The notes: generated by a model from the sequence alone, not told the origin. 64,000 nt of DNA from Schumannella luteola (GCF_013408685.1 NZ_JACBZY010000001.1:2418001-2482000); one strand, 5' to 3'. Shown: positions 7,146-17,300, counted from the first letter of the stretch. Translations and numbers: made by a program.

Positions 7146-8855
7146 ATGGCCAACGGCGAACTGAAGTTGCCGATCACCGGCGATAACAAGGACTTCCTGA
7201 AGGCCGTGAAGGGCGCCGGTGACGGTGCCGAGGACCTGGCCGACAGCCTCTCCGACCTCGGTCGCTCCGGGTCTCGCGACCTGGACCGGGTGACGGACTC
7301 GCTCGATGACGTGAGCGACCACGCCAACATCCTCAGTGATGACTGGGACAAGGTGGGCCGCGATGCAAAGGCGTCGGGCCGTCAGCAGGAAACGGCGCTG
7401 GAGAAGGTCGAGCGCGAGGCCCGCGAGACCCAGCAGGCCGCCGAGAAGATCGGTGACGGCTTCGACACCGCGCGCCGGGAGTCGGAGCGCTTCTCGCGGC
7501 AGAGCGGCGACGACCTCAGCAAGACCAAGCAGACCGCCGCCGAGTTCAAGAGCGAGGTGTCGCAGAACATCGGCGAGACCTTCTCGTCGTTCCGCGGTGA
7601 CCTGGCCGACCTGCCGCAGATCGCGCAGGACACCTTCGGCGGTCTCGCCACGAGCATCGGTCCGCTCCTCGGTCCCGCGGGCATCATCGCATCCGTGGCC
7701 GGTGCCGCGGGCCTGGGCCTCATCGCGGGTGCGATGGAGAACAACGGCGAGCAGACCGCGGCCTTCAAGGAGAAGGTCGCAGACCTCACGGACGCCCTGA
7801 TCGAGGCGGGCGACGCCGGGCTCAGCATCGACTACGTGGCGGGCGCTCTCCGCGACCTCGCCACCGCTACGGGCGAGAACGAAGACTCCCTCGGTGACCT
7901 GTACGAGTCGTACCGGAAGTCGGGCCTTAGCGGCGTCACGTCGTTCAAGGATGTCGCGAAGGCCGTCGTCGGCGCGGGTGGCGACTACGGCAAGTTGATC
8001 GAGAAGCAGGAGACCTACCTCCGCTCGCTCCGCGACGAGAACGGCATCGCCTCCGCGGGTGGCTACGCGGTCAAGCAGGCCAACTCCGACAAGATCGACG
8101 CCACTCAGAAGATCATCGACAAGTTGAAGGAACAGCAGGGCGTGGCTGAAGAGGCCGCGCTCGCTGAGCAGGCCTACGCCGCCTCCGGAGCCGAAGCGCT
8201 CCAGCAGAAGGCGGACATTCAGGCCAGCGCCTCGGACGCCATCGCCTCGGGCTACGACGAGGTTCGCCAGGCCGCCGCCGACGCCGCGACCGCCGAGGAT
8301 GGCGCGTTCGACGTGCAGAAGTACCTGAGCGCCGTGGAGGCGCAGAAGGTCGCTGTCGGCGCATTCAAGACCAACCTCGCCTCGATGAAGTTGACCCCCG
8401 AGGAGTGGGAGAACTTCTTCGCTCTGGATGACACCGTTCAGCAGAACCTGGCCTCGGCCTTCGCTACCGGCTCCGACGACCTGAAGGCGCAGATCGCCTC
8501 CTCGCTCGATGACGCGGGTAGCAAGGGCGGGTCTCAGGCCGCGGTGAAGTTCGACTCGTCTTTCAAGCCGAAGGACAAGGACGTGAAGGTCAACGTCACC
8601 ACGCCAAGCGCCGCGACCGCCAGCGCTGACCTCGACAAGGTGGCGAAGAAGCGCGAAGCCGAAATCGAGGCGAAGAGCACCGGGAAGGCGAAGGCCAATG
8701 CTGACCTCGACGCGGTGGCCGCCGACCGCACGGCCAAGATCAAGGCCTCCGTGGACCTGAGTGCGGCTCAGACCGCCATCGACACCTTCGTGAACAAGAA
8801 GCGCACCATCACGGTCACCGCGAAGGCCGTTGACCAGTACGGGAGGCAGTTGTGA
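7146..8855 (+). CDS. Phage tape measure protein
   Basis: This 569-residue protein starts at ATG 7146 with no gap after the previous stop. The N-terminal half is coiled-coil rich (Glu/Asp/Ser/Arg heptads), followed by a hydrophobic Gly/Ala stretch ('LGPAGIIASVAGAAGLGLIA') typical of the part of tape measures that enters the host membrane. Tape measures set tail length; at this size the tail would be short for a siphovirus. The C-terminus has Ala/Lys/Asp repeats ('ADLDKVAKKREAEIEAK', 'ANADLDAVAADRTAKIKA'). It overlaps the next gene by 4 nt. Confidence 0.85.
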   Translation: MANGELKLPITGDNKDFLKAVKGAGDGAEDLADSLSDLGRSGSRDLDRVTDSLDDVSDHANILSDDWDKVGRDAKASGRQQETALEKVEREARETQQAAEKIGDGFDTARRESERFSRQSGDDLSKTKQTAAEFKSEVSQNIGETFSSFRGDLADLPQIAQDTFGGLATSIGPLLGPAGIIASVAGAAGLGLIAGAMENNGEQTAAFKEKVADLTDALIEAGDAGLSIDYVAGALRDLATATGENEDSLGDLYESYRKSGLSGVTSFKDVAKAVVGAGGDYGKLIEKQETYLRSLRDENGIASAGGYAVKQANSDKIDATQKIIDKLKEQQGVAEEAALAEQAYAASGAEALQQKADIQASASDAIASGYDEVRQAAADAATAEDGAFDVQKYLSAVEAQKVAVGAFKTNLASMKLTPEEWENFFALDDTVQQNLASAFATGSDDLKAQIASSLDDAGSKGGSQAAVKFDSSFKPKDKDVKVNVTTPSAATASADLDKVAKKREAEIEAKSTGKAKANADLDAVAADRTAKIKASVDLSAAQTAIDTFVNKKRTITVTAKAVDQYGRQL

Positions 8856-9217
8856 CGACCAGCGTCTCGGACGGCGTGAGTCAGGCGCTCTCCTTCGACC
8901 TCACGACGGCCTACTCCGTGGACCGTCCCAGCCGGATCATCGTGCACGACATCATCGGTTCGCCCGACCCTGCCGTCACGCTCCAGCCCGCGGGGCTCCG
9001 CACGGGCCGGTGGCAGGCGATTATCGGCACCGACGACGCCCTCGCCACCAAGTGGGACCTTCTCCTCAACTCGGGCCGGGTGCTCGTGCTCGCGGACTCC
9101 GACAAGCCGCGCATCGGCATGGTGTTCGTCGTCACCGACGCCTCCACGCTGTCGCTCGACACGGACGACGGCACGGTCTGGCTCATCGAGTTCGGCTTCC
9201 AGGAGGTGGCTCGATGA
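8852..9217 (+). CDS. Phage distal tail / baseplate protein (uncertain)
   Basis: A 121-residue protein starts at GTG inside the tape measure stop (GTGA). It is beta-rich ('RPSRIIVHDIIGSPDPAVTL', 'LVLADSDKPRIGMVFVVTDA') and lies between tape measure and baseplate hub, where a distal tail or tail-tip adaptor belongs. The next gene overlaps its stop (ATGA). I recognise no specific family; the role is inferred from order. Confidence 0.6.
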   Translation: MTTSVSDGVSQALSFDLTTAYSVDRPSRIIVHDIIGSPDPAVTLQPAGLRTGRWQAIIGTDDALATKWDLLLNSGRVLVLADSDKPRIGMVFVVTDASTLSLDTDDGTVWLIEFGFQEVAR

Positions 9218-11715
9218 CATCGGCCATCGTGAAGCCCACCATCACCGCGAAGGTGCTCGGGCTCAACTGGACCAAGGCCGCATGGGAGGAGCCGGTCACC
9301 GTCGAGGCGGGCCACTGGACCAAGCAGGCCCCGGTGCCGGAGTACGTCCTCGACGTGCCCGCGCACTGGGAGGTCGTGACTCCCGCATACACGGAGCACG
9401 TGCCCGCAATGCGAACCGACTTCAACGGTCTGGAGACGGCGAGCGACTGGCCTCGGTTCACGTCGGCTTCGTACTTCTACCCGCCGTACGACGAGAACGG
9501 CGACCCGACCGGGGCCGACCCGCAGGTCACCTACCCGACTGCCGCCGCCTACGAGGGGAAGCGCGGCGCGCTCATCGACTTCGACAAGGGCGGCGGCGCG
9601 GCGCTCCAGTTCCGCATGAAGACCGACCGAGGGAACCGCGTCTATCGGTTCTCGGCTTGGTTGCTCAACATGTCGGGTGCGGCGACCGTGTTCGTGGAGC
9701 CGGACTACAACGACATCGTGCTCGCGCCCGGCGTGTGGACGCAGGTCTCCTACGAGCGCTCGGTCGAGGACATCGAATACAACTACTTTCAGGTCAACAT
9801 CGAGGCCGCGGGTGACGCCCTGATCGCGGTCGATGCGATCCGAGTCGATGCCGTCGCGTACGACGTGGAGCACGAGGAAGTGCGCGTGTGGGTGCCCGAC
9901 AAGGGCCACACGATCTACCACCAGCGCAACGACATCTGGACGCCGCCGACCGTGCTCCCGGGCGCGAAGCACGCCGCCAGCGCTCAGACCGAAGTGGTGC
10001 TGAAGGTGAAGGACGGCTCGGTCCGCCTCGACAAGTCGCGGGCTCCCTACGGCGAGGTCAGCCTCACCGTGGCTCAGCCCGAGCAGGCGGCGCTCGACGT
10101 GCTCGACCCGCGCGTCAACCGCGGGAAGCGCCTCCAACTGACGATCACGCAGGACTGGGACGCGCCCAACGACTTCACGCAGACCCGCACCTTCGACCTT
10201 CTGTTCCACGCCCGCACGACCAACCCGGACACGGGCGAACTCGTGCTCATCGCGCGGACCGACGAGGCCCTTCTCATCGACCAGATGATCGGCGGGACCT
10301 CCATCGACATGACGTATGCGACGGCGACGGACCTCCGCGCGCTCGTGGGCGCGGTCCTGGCGACGTTCTCCGCGACGCTGGAGGCGGGCACGCTCACCTC
10401 CGACATCACGCGGACGGCCAATGCCACCAACCTCATCGCGAACCCTGCCGTGCGCGGCGGCCCGGACTCGTGGAGCGCGAACTCCAGCAACGCCACCGTG
10501 ACCCGCCAGACCTCCGGCATCGGAACCTCACCCGTGCCCGGCATCACAACCTTCGTGCGCGCCACCTTCACCGGAGCGAGCGCCACCGGGCTCTACTACG
10601 TGGGCGACTCGCAGACCTCGGGCACCAACTACCTCACCAACGTCCAGCCGGGAAAGGTCTACCGAGCCACCGTCTGGGTGCGCGCGAGCGTGGCGAAGGT
10701 CATGAGCCTCCGTTTCCAGTTGCGGACCGGGAACAACGGCGCGCTCTTGCCGACTGAGGTCGGGCCGACCGTCAACCTGACCGCGAACACCTGGACGAAG
10801 ATCACGCACACCTTCCAGGTGCCCGCGACGGCCACCGTGGTCGGCACCTACGTCTATCAGAACGGCGGCTCCAACTGGGCCTCCGGGCAGACCTTCGACG
10901 CCACCGCCTGGATGTTCACCGAGGCCACGGGCGTCTACGACGATCAGTATTTCGACGGCACCACCGGCCTCGACACGACGCACTACGTGCTCGCCTGGAC
11001 CGGCACGCCGGACGGAAGCACCAGCACCCGCACGCGTCTCGACAACCGCTCCGCTGACAGCCTCCTCCGCAAGCCCGGCACGAAGGTCTGGGACTGGCTC
11101 AACGCCATCGTGCAGGCCGCGGGCCTCCGGCTCTTCTGCGACGACAAGCGCAAGTGGCGGCTCGTGAACAACGCCTATGCCGTCGATGGTGTGATCCGCA
11201 TGGCGCAGGCCGTCAACCTCACCGACGCAAGCGACACCGTGGACCTCGGAGCGACCGACCCGGGGCCGCAGGGCATCGGCGCTGTGCCCGGCTACGCGGA
11301 CCACGTGGTCGTGCGCTACTCGTGGATCGACCGAGCCACCGGCCAGCAGATGGAGCAGTACGACAGCGCAGGCACTCAGCCGGGCCTAGGAGCCCTCATC
11401 GAGGTCGATGCGCCCTTCCCTGGCTCCGGGCTCGCCGCCGCCGCTCTCGCGCGCGCACAGGGCCGCGGACGGGTGCTCGACCTCGCCAGCCTCTCGGACC
11501 TCAACACGACGCCCGGGAACGACCTCATCGCGACGATGCCGGGTATCCCGGCGCAGGTCGGCAAGGTCGCATCCGTGGAGTTCGACCTCACCGACAGCAC
11601 GATGCGCGTCGGCTCCGAGGGACTGATCGACACCCCGCCCAACGCCTGGCTCTTCGCGCTCGGCACCTGGAGCGCCGCAACCGGTTCGTGGGCGCAGGCC
11701 ACGGGCACCAACTGA
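9214..11715 (+). CDS. Phage minor tail protein / baseplate hub with carbohydrate-binding-like inserts
   Basis: This 833-residue protein starts at the ATG overlapping the upstream stop. Two beta-sandwich regions, roughly residues 60-215 and 405-585, look like carbohydrate-binding modules inserted in a tail-hub framework (Gly/Asn/Trp-rich, e.g. 'TWTKITHTFQVPATATVVGT', 'ATAWMFTEATGVYDDQYFDG'). The C-terminal third ('VWDWLNAIVQAAGLRLFC', 'LDLASLSDLNTTPGNDLIA') is hub-like. It probably docks the phage onto wall polysaccharide of the host. Module limits are judged by eye. Confidence 0.75.
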   Translation: MTSAIVKPTITAKVLGLNWTKAAWEEPVTVEAGHWTKQAPVPEYVLDVPAHWEVVTPAYTEHVPAMRTDFNGLETASDWPRFTSASYFYPPYDENGDPTGADPQVTYPTAAAYEGKRGALIDFDKGGGAALQFRMKTDRGNRVYRFSAWLLNMSGAATVFVEPDYNDIVLAPGVWTQVSYERSVEDIEYNYFQVNIEAAGDALIAVDAIRVDAVAYDVEHEEVRVWVPDKGHTIYHQRNDIWTPPTVLPGAKHAASAQTEVVLKVKDGSVRLDKSRAPYGEVSLTVAQPEQAALDVLDPRVNRGKRLQLTITQDWDAPNDFTQTRTFDLLFHARTTNPDTGELVLIARTDEALLIDQMIGGTSIDMTYATATDLRALVGAVLATFSATLEAGTLTSDITRTANATNLIANPAVRGGPDSWSANSSNATVTRQTSGIGTSPVPGITTFVRATFTGASATGLYYVGDSQTSGTNYLTNVQPGKVYRATVWVRASVAKVMSLRFQLRTGNNGALLPTEVGPTVNLTANTWTKITHTFQVPATATVVGTYVYQNGGSNWASGQTFDATAWMFTEATGVYDDQYFDGTTGLDTTHYVLAWTGTPDGSTSTRTRLDNRSADSLLRKPGTKVWDWLNAIVQAAGLRLFCDDKRKWRLVNNAYAVDGVIRMAQAVNLTDASDTVDLGATDPGPQGIGAVPGYADHVVVRYSWIDRATGQQMEQYDSAGTQPGLGALIEVDAPFPGSGLAAAALARAQGRGRVLDLASLSDLNTTPGNDLIATMPGIPAQVGKVASVEFDLTDSTMRVGSEGLIDTPPNAWLFALGTWSAATGSWAQATGTN

Positions 11716-11729
11716 CCTAGGAGGACATC

Positions 11730-11957
11730 ATGGCGAACGGCGACAAGGCGGCGGCGAAGGGCTGGGCGACGGTCCCGAGCACGCGCGCGCACAGCACCGG
11801 CTACGACGACATCAACGGCGTGCTCGACCGCGTGGCTGACGAGCAGGACCGCGCGAAGACCGAGGAGGCCAAGAAGTCCGACAAGGCTGACTCGATCATC
11901 TCCACCAGCACGCCACCGGTCCGCAACAACGCGGTCTGGTTCAAGCCGGTGGGCTGA
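11730..11957 (+). CDS. Small hydrophilic phage tail-module protein
   Basis: This is a 75-residue charged protein with a textbook ribosome site (TAGGAGGACATC) before its ATG. The middle is helical and Lys/Glu/Asp rich ('VADEQDRAKTEEAKKSDKAD') and the end is 'NNAVWFKPVG'. Such short proteins are common between baseplate and receptor-binding genes of actinophages. The next gene begins 1 nt after its stop. Function unknown. Confidence 0.65.
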   Translation: MANGDKAAAKGWATVPSTRAHSTGYDDINGVLDRVADEQDRAKTEEAKKSDKADSIISTSTPPVRNNAVWFKPVG

Positions 11958-11958
11958 G

Positions 11959-12729
11959 ATGGCCTATTCGCAGGGGTTCGGCGGCAACGGAGGCTCTGCC
12001 TTCTCCGGCTGGCCGACCGTCATCTACTCCGGTCCCATCGGTCTGCCCGGACCCGGGCGCGCGATGGCGAACGGCTCCACCGGGTGCCTCCTGGCGCTCC
12101 AGGGGACCAACGTGTCGGGCGGTGGTGCCTCGGTCTCTCTCGCGGGCTCCACGGGCCAGTGGGTGGGCGTGAACGGCGGCTCCGCGAACCTGGAGGTGCG
12201 GCACTCCGGCACCACCAACTTCGGGCGCGGTGGAGGCGGCTCGACCAACGACGGGCACACGACCTGGAGCGGCACCATCGGCGGCTCCTACCTGTGGAGC
12301 CAGGCTCCGAGCGCCCCGAACGTCTACGCCGCCGCGAGCCCGGTGACGGGCCAGGCCAACTTCACGTTCTCGGGCTCGACCGACGACGGCGGCCACGGCA
12401 TCTACGCCTGGCACTACCAGTTGTCCTACTCGCCGAACTTCTCCACCCTCATCACCTCGGGCGACACGACCAGCGGCAACCCGTCGTTCTCGGGCCTCAC
12501 GCCCGGCGCGGTGGTCTACTTCCGCGTCGCCGCACGGAACTACCACACGGACGCCTACGGCACGGTCGGCGGTTGGAGCAACACCGGCGCCGTGCGCGTG
12601 CTCTCGGGCGTGCGCGTGGCCGTGGGCGGCGTGTGGAAGGACTGCGAGGTCTACGTCGGCGTCAACGGCGCGTGGGTGCCCGCCGAGGTGAAGGTCGGCG
12701 TCGATGGCCAATGGAAGGGCCTCCAGTAG
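11959..12729 (+). CDS. Phage receptor-binding tail protein with fibronectin type III-like domain
   Basis: A 256-residue protein whose first 110 residues are Gly/Ser rich ('GGGASVSLAGSTGQWVGVNG'), like tail-fibre tips. Residues about 112-215 form a fibronectin III-like domain ('APSAPNVYAAASPVTGQANF' to 'TVGGWSNTGAVRVL'). The C-terminus has short repeats of the type 'GVWKDCEVYVGVNGAWVPAE'. It is the last phage gene in the window and likely contacts the host surface. In related phages endolysin and holin genes follow here, but none is present. Confidence 0.78.
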   Translation: MAYSQGFGGNGGSAFSGWPTVIYSGPIGLPGPGRAMANGSTGCLLALQGTNVSGGGASVSLAGSTGQWVGVNGGSANLEVRHSGTTNFGRGGGGSTNDGHTTWSGTIGGSYLWSQAPSAPNVYAAASPVTGQANFTFSGSTDDGGHGIYAWHYQLSYSPNFSTLITSGDTTSGNPSFSGLTPGAVVYFRVAARNYHTDAYGTVGGWSNTGAVRVLSGVRVAVGGVWKDCEVYVGVNGAWVPAEVKVGVDGQWKGLQ

Positions 12730-12922
12730 CAGGGCGTCGCCTGACCGTCACTCCGTGAGGTGTTCTCGACGTGCCCGTATCGTGCCCGATTTCTAGGCAC
12801 GTTCTGCCATCATGGGGGAGCGACTTCCCTTTGATTTCAGGAATCCTGCCCGAAGTTCACGATTCTGGCACGATCACCCCCGAACGGGATTTCGCGCCTC
12901 CGGCCGATGTTTGGATGGTCCG
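12730..12922. other. Prophage-chromosome junction region, candidate attachment site
   Basis: This 193-bp stretch without a gene contains a direct repeat CGTGCCCG (12770-12777 and 12781-12788). It also has a 6-bp stem with a 9-nt loop formed by CGTGCC (12781-12786) and GGCACG (12796-12801). Structure of this kind could be a weak terminator for the tail operon or an integrase core. No T-run follows the stem. Composition is visibly less GC-rich around 12826-12870. An attachment role cannot be shown without the other prophage end. Confidence 0.35.
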
Positions 12923-14227
12923 GTGCCGCTTCTGAACGACATCCGCTCCGCTCGTCGCGTGCTGCGCAACATCCTCCGTTCGCGTGCCACGCGGCGCGAG
13001 ATCGCGCAGCGCTCGGGCGAGTTCCCCCGGCCGCGGCCGAACTCGATCGACGTGGCCGTGTACTTCGCCGACACCCGCACGAACCTGTACCAGATCCGCC
13101 AGTGGTACGCGCCGCTCAAGGAGCTCGCCGCGACCCATCCGGTCGCGATCATCACCCGCAGCCCTGGCGCCGCCCTCACGATCAACGAGGAGTCGGGGCT
13201 GCCGGTGCAGTACCTGCGCAAGGTGACCGAGCTCGAGTCGTTCGTCGACGAGCAGCAGATCAAGGTCGTGCTCTACGTCAACCAGAACACGAAGAACTTC
13301 CAGATGTTCCGCTACAGCCGCATGTGGCACACGTTCATCAACCACGGCGAGTCGGACAAGATGTACATGACGACGAACCAGTTCAAGGCCTATGACTACG
13401 CCCTCGTCGCCGGTCCCGCCGCGATCCAGCGCCTCTCGCGCAAGCTGTGGGACTTCGACGTCGACAAGAAGGCGATCGAGATCGGCCGCCCGCAGGCTGA
13501 TCACTTCGCTGGCAGCACCCCGTACCCGCACGACGACCGCATCGTCGTGCTCTACGCGCCCACCTGGGAGGGCGACCGCCCGTCGGCGCTCTACGGCTCG
13601 GTCGCCTCGCACGGCGTCGCGCTGGCGGATGCGGTGCTCGCCTCGCCCAGCCACCGCCTGATCTACCGCCCGCATCCCCGCAGCGGCGTGCTCGACCCGG
13701 CCTATAAGGCCGCGAACGAGAGGATCATCGCGGCGATCGCGGCGGCGAATCAGAAGGATGCGGCCGCCCACCACGTCTTCGACGACGGCCCTGAGATGGG
13801 CTGGCAGCTCGCCGCCGCCGACGTCGCGCTCACCGACGTCTCGGCGATGGTCTACGACCGCCTCGCGACGGGCAAGCCGATCATCGTCACCCGCCCGCTC
13901 GCCCCCGAGGCGGACGTCGACGAGAACGGCTACCTCGGCTCGGCCGAATGGCTGTACGCCGACCGGGCCGGCGACGTGCTGGGGGATGTGGATCGCGTGC
14001 TGCGCGACGCCGAAGCCCAGGAGACGCTCGCGCACTGGTCGGCGCACCACTTCGGCGACACGACCCCGGGGTCGGCGACCCGCCGCTTCCATGCGGCCAT
14101 CAACCACCTCGTCGCCGAGTGGGAGCGCCACGCGGCGCTGCACGCGGCCGACGGTCCCGACCGCGACAGCGGCGACCCCCTCGACGACGAGGACGACGAG
14201 GAAGGCGAGCCCGCGACGGGCGACTGA
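12923..14227 (+). CDS. CDP-glycerol:glycerophosphate glycerophosphotransferase family protein (TagB/TagF-like)
   Basis: This 434-residue enzyme class transfers glycerol- or ribitol-phosphate units during teichoic acid or related wall-polymer synthesis at the inner membrane face. Family hallmarks are 'NHGESDK', 'LYAPTWEGDRP', 'IYRPHPRSG' and 'DVALTDVSAMVYDRLATGKP'. The GTG start is chosen because the 37 residues before it look non-coding and TTGGAT lies 6 nt upstream. The last 30 residues are an acidic tail. It belongs with the TagG-TagH exporter and nucleotidyltransferase at 20.9-23.3 kb, from which a restriction block now separates it. Polymer identity is not determinable. Confidence 0.82.
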   Translation: MPLLNDIRSARRVLRNILRSRATRREIAQRSGEFPRPRPNSIDVAVYFADTRTNLYQIRQWYAPLKELAATHPVAIITRSPGAALTINEESGLPVQYLRKVTELESFVDEQQIKVVLYVNQNTKNFQMFRYSRMWHTFINHGESDKMYMTTNQFKAYDYALVAGPAAIQRLSRKLWDFDVDKKAIEIGRPQADHFAGSTPYPHDDRIVVLYAPTWEGDRPSALYGSVASHGVALADAVLASPSHRLIYRPHPRSGVLDPAYKAANERIIAAIAAANQKDAAAHHVFDDGPEMGWQLAAADVALTDVSAMVYDRLATGKPIIVTRPLAPEADVDENGYLGSAEWLYADRAGDVLGDVDRVLRDAEAQETLAHWSAHHFGDTTPGSATRRFHAAINHLVAEWERHAALHAADGPDRDSGDPLDDEDDEEGEPATGD

Positions 14228-14281
14228 CCCCGCGACTCCGCTCGGCGGAACGCACCGCGCGGGTGATCGGACTCCGTAGAC

Positions 14282-14342
14282 GGTGATCGGTCGCTAGCTG
14301 TCGCCATCCGTGTCGGAGAGCGACAGTTGGCGACCGATCACC
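14282..14342. terminator. Long hairpin between convergent genes, probable bidirectional terminator
   Basis: Left arm 14282-14304 pairs with right arm 14320-14342 over 23 positions: 13 perfect base pairs (GGTGATCGGTCGC with its complement), two U.G wobbles, the rest Watson-Crick. The loop is 15 nt. TTTT follows at 14343-14346 on the + strand. It lies between the stops of the glycerophosphotransferase (14227) and the restriction enzyme (14349). The stem is much longer than a normal intrinsic terminator. Confidence 0.7.
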
Positions 14343-14348
14343 TTTTGA

Positions 14349-17300
14349 TCACGTCGTGGACGCCGCGGCGGGGTCGTCGGGGATGTTCAGCGGCGGCAGG
14401 GAGTCGACCAGGTCGACGGTGCGCAGGCTCACGGTCACGATGCGCTGGATGAGCTCGAGGATGTAGCGCGGGTTCCCGTGCTCCTCGCCCCACTTGTTGG
14501 CGTCGTTGACGATGCCGGACGCCTTGTCGGTCTTCACCCGGTACCGCTCGAGGATCCAGTCGAGCGCCGACCGCGAGCCGAGCTTGTACTCCTGCGCCTT
14601 CTCGGGGATGCCGGTGAGCGTCACGTGCTCGTTGTAGATCACGGTCGTCTTGTCGGCGCCGCGCTTGCCGCCGTACTTCATCTGCGTCACGAGCAGGTGC
14701 TCGTCATCGGCCGGGACGCCGTCCAGCTCGTAGAGCTCGGCCTCCTCGTAGCCGATGTGCAGCTCCATGAGCTCCTTGCCGGCGTTCGCGAAGGACCAGA
14801 AGTCGCCGACCTTCGGGATGCGCGGCAGCGTCCGCTTGAGATCGGCGGCGAAGCGGGTGCGGTACTCGGGGGAGTGCAGCACGCCGTACACGAAGTGGAA
14901 GATGTCGTCCTTCGTGATCGCTGCGTCGTAGTCGCGCCGGTACTCGGCGAGGATCTCGTCGGTCACGTTGTCGATCGGATCGCTCGCGCCGAAGACATCG
15001 AGTTCGCCCTCCGCAGGTTCGGGGGTCCGAAAACGGACAACCGCCTGAGCCGAGTCCAGCGTGTGAAGATCGATCGGAAGATCGGTGGCGACGCAGCAGA
15101 AGTCGAAATGCGAACTCGGTGAGGTGACCACGATCGCGCGGTTCGAATCCGTCATCTGACGGGTGAGGCGGCTCGGGCTCTCGTTCAGTGTCCGGTCGAC
15201 AAAGAGCAATTCGCGGTTGAAAGGACGGTAGAGAACTTCACGGAGCGCCTTTCGCGTCGGGGATTGCAGCCTGACCGCCCCATCAGCAGCCCGGACCAGC
15301 TTGCGACTCCAGCTGATGCGCTTCGGATCGCGCTCGAGTTCCAGCGCGCCGGCTCTCGTTCGCTCTTCGACCTGGCGGTTGTACTCGGAGATCAGCCGTC
15401 CGACCTGCGCGAGCACGTCAACGGCCGACTTGGAGTAAACCCATGCGTCTCTGTTGGTTGCGGTGCCCATTCCGTATTGGCCGATCAGACCATCGGGGTC
15501 GGATCGAGTCTCGCCCATTGCGCTCATCGAGCTGAACTGGTCAGTGCGCTGATCCAGCCAGTCGCCCGATTGGTTCGGGACGATAGTCGCAGTCGCGAGA
15601 GAACGAATACTCGCATTCCTGAGCTCTGCCAGCTTCTCTCCGACGCTCGCGTTATCGACGCTCTGGCCGTAATGAACTGATCCTCGCTCGCCTCCGTGCG
15701 AAACGAGTACGGTGACCGCCACCCCGACTCGAACTCCGAAGACATTGCCGCCGGCTCCTGGGCCGGGTTCTCGGGTGGCTCCTCGCAGATTGAAGACGTA
15801 GATCTCGTCGAACTCGTCCACGAGCGCCTTCCGGAACCCGTCGGCAGAGTTCCCGGACAGGAATCCGCTGTTCGTCACGAACGCAACGATCCCGGGTTTC
15901 GCGACCCCATCGCTCGCCCACCGGAATGCCGAAACATACGCGTCGTACATCGACTTCGAGAGCGTCGCGGCAGAGCCAGACACGTATGTCTCGTCGATCC
16001 GTGATCTCAAGGTCGGATAGCGAAGGTTCTGGTTGTCCTCATTGGCTGAGGTCTGTCCGACGGCCCACGGCGGGTTGCCGAGAACAATTGACATCGGTGT
16101 CGACTGCTGCTTGACGACGACCTCGTTGTTCTGCTCGAACACGCCCTCGGCATCCAGCTGGTCGCCGTCTTCCGTGTTCTGGAACGTGTCGGTCAGGGCG
16201 ATGTGCGGGAAGGCGACGTAGTTGCCGCCCATCCGCGAGCGGTACGCCTGCTCCAGGTTCGCGGCGGCGACGTAGTAGGCGAGCAGATTGATCTCGTTCG
16301 CCCACAGCTCGTTGCGGAACTTGTGGGGGAGTGCGTGATCGGGCATCAGCTCCTTGTCCAGGATCAGCTGCGCGAGGAACGTGCCCGTCCCGGTGAAGGG
16401 GTCGAGGATGTGCACGCCCTCGTCGGCGAGACCCTTGCCGAAGTGCTCGCGCGAGAGCTCATCCACGCTGCGCAGGATGAAGTCGACGATCTCGTTGGGT
16501 GTGTAGACGATGCCGAGCCGCTCGGAGGCCTTCTTCATCGCCAGGCGGAAGAAGCGCTCGTAGAGCTGCTTGAGGAAGCGCTGCTTGCCCTGCGCGTCGG
16601 TGATCTGGCCCACGCTGCGGCGCACGCCGGCGTAGAAGTCGGCGAGCTCCTTCGTCTCCGAGTCGACGTTGGTGTCGGCGAGGGCGTCGAGCATCCGCCC
16701 CATCGCTGCGGCGACGGGGTTGTTGTCGCGGAAGCTGAAGTCGTCGAAGAGGATCTCGAGTACCGGCTCGGTGATGATGTGCTGCGCGAGCATGTCGAGC
16801 GCGTCGCCCTCGGTGATGCTCTCGTTGAGGTTGGCGCGCAGCCCCTTCACGAAACGGTCGAACTCGCGGCGGATGCCAGCCTTCGTGTCGAGCAGCTGGC
16901 GGATGCGGGCGCTCTGCCGCGTCGCGATCTCCGCCACGTTGACGGCCCAGTTCTCCCAGTACTCGCGCACGCCGACCTTGCGCACGAGCTTCGCGTAGAT
17001 CGCGTCGTTCCACTCCTCGCCGAGCGGCGTGAAGTCGAGCCGCTGCTGCGTCGAGCTCCCCGTGCTCTCGTCGCTGTCGCGGTTGGGCGCGAAGTCCTTC
17101 ATCGCGATGACCTGCACCTGGTCGCTCTTCGTGCCGCCGGGGTTCAGTCGGATGGCTTCGACCGTCGCCGCGAAGCGGTCGTCGTGGGCGCGCAGCGCCT
17201 GCAGCACCTGCCACACGACGCGGAAGTTGTCGTTGTCGTCGAGTGCCTCCTCGGGCGTCGACCCTGCGGGGATCGCGATCGGCAGGATGACGTAGCCGTA

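Larger units (their letters stand above)
1..12760 (+). mobile_element. Prophage, structural module (left end outside window, right limit approximate)
   Basis: Twelve closely packed + strand genes follow the packaging-head-tail order of siphoviruses with HK97-type capsids: terminase, portal, protease-capsid, connectors, tail tube, tape measure, baseplate, receptor-binding protein. Many neighbours share ATGA or GTGA stop-start overlaps. One gene at 245-772 runs the other way. After the last tail gene (stop at 12729) the sequence passes within 200 bp to a bacterial surface-polymer gene. No endolysin, holin, integrase, repressor or replication gene lies between, so those must be left of the window or lost. 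The right boundary is inferred from gene content, because no attachment repeat can be proven from one end. Confidence 0.9.

Noticed and set aside
12812-12922. N-terminal extension of the glycerophosphotransferase from ATG 12812
   Set aside because: There is no ribosome site, the 37 residues show no family pattern, and codon use is unlike the rest. GTG 12923 has a -10-like box 6 nt upstream.
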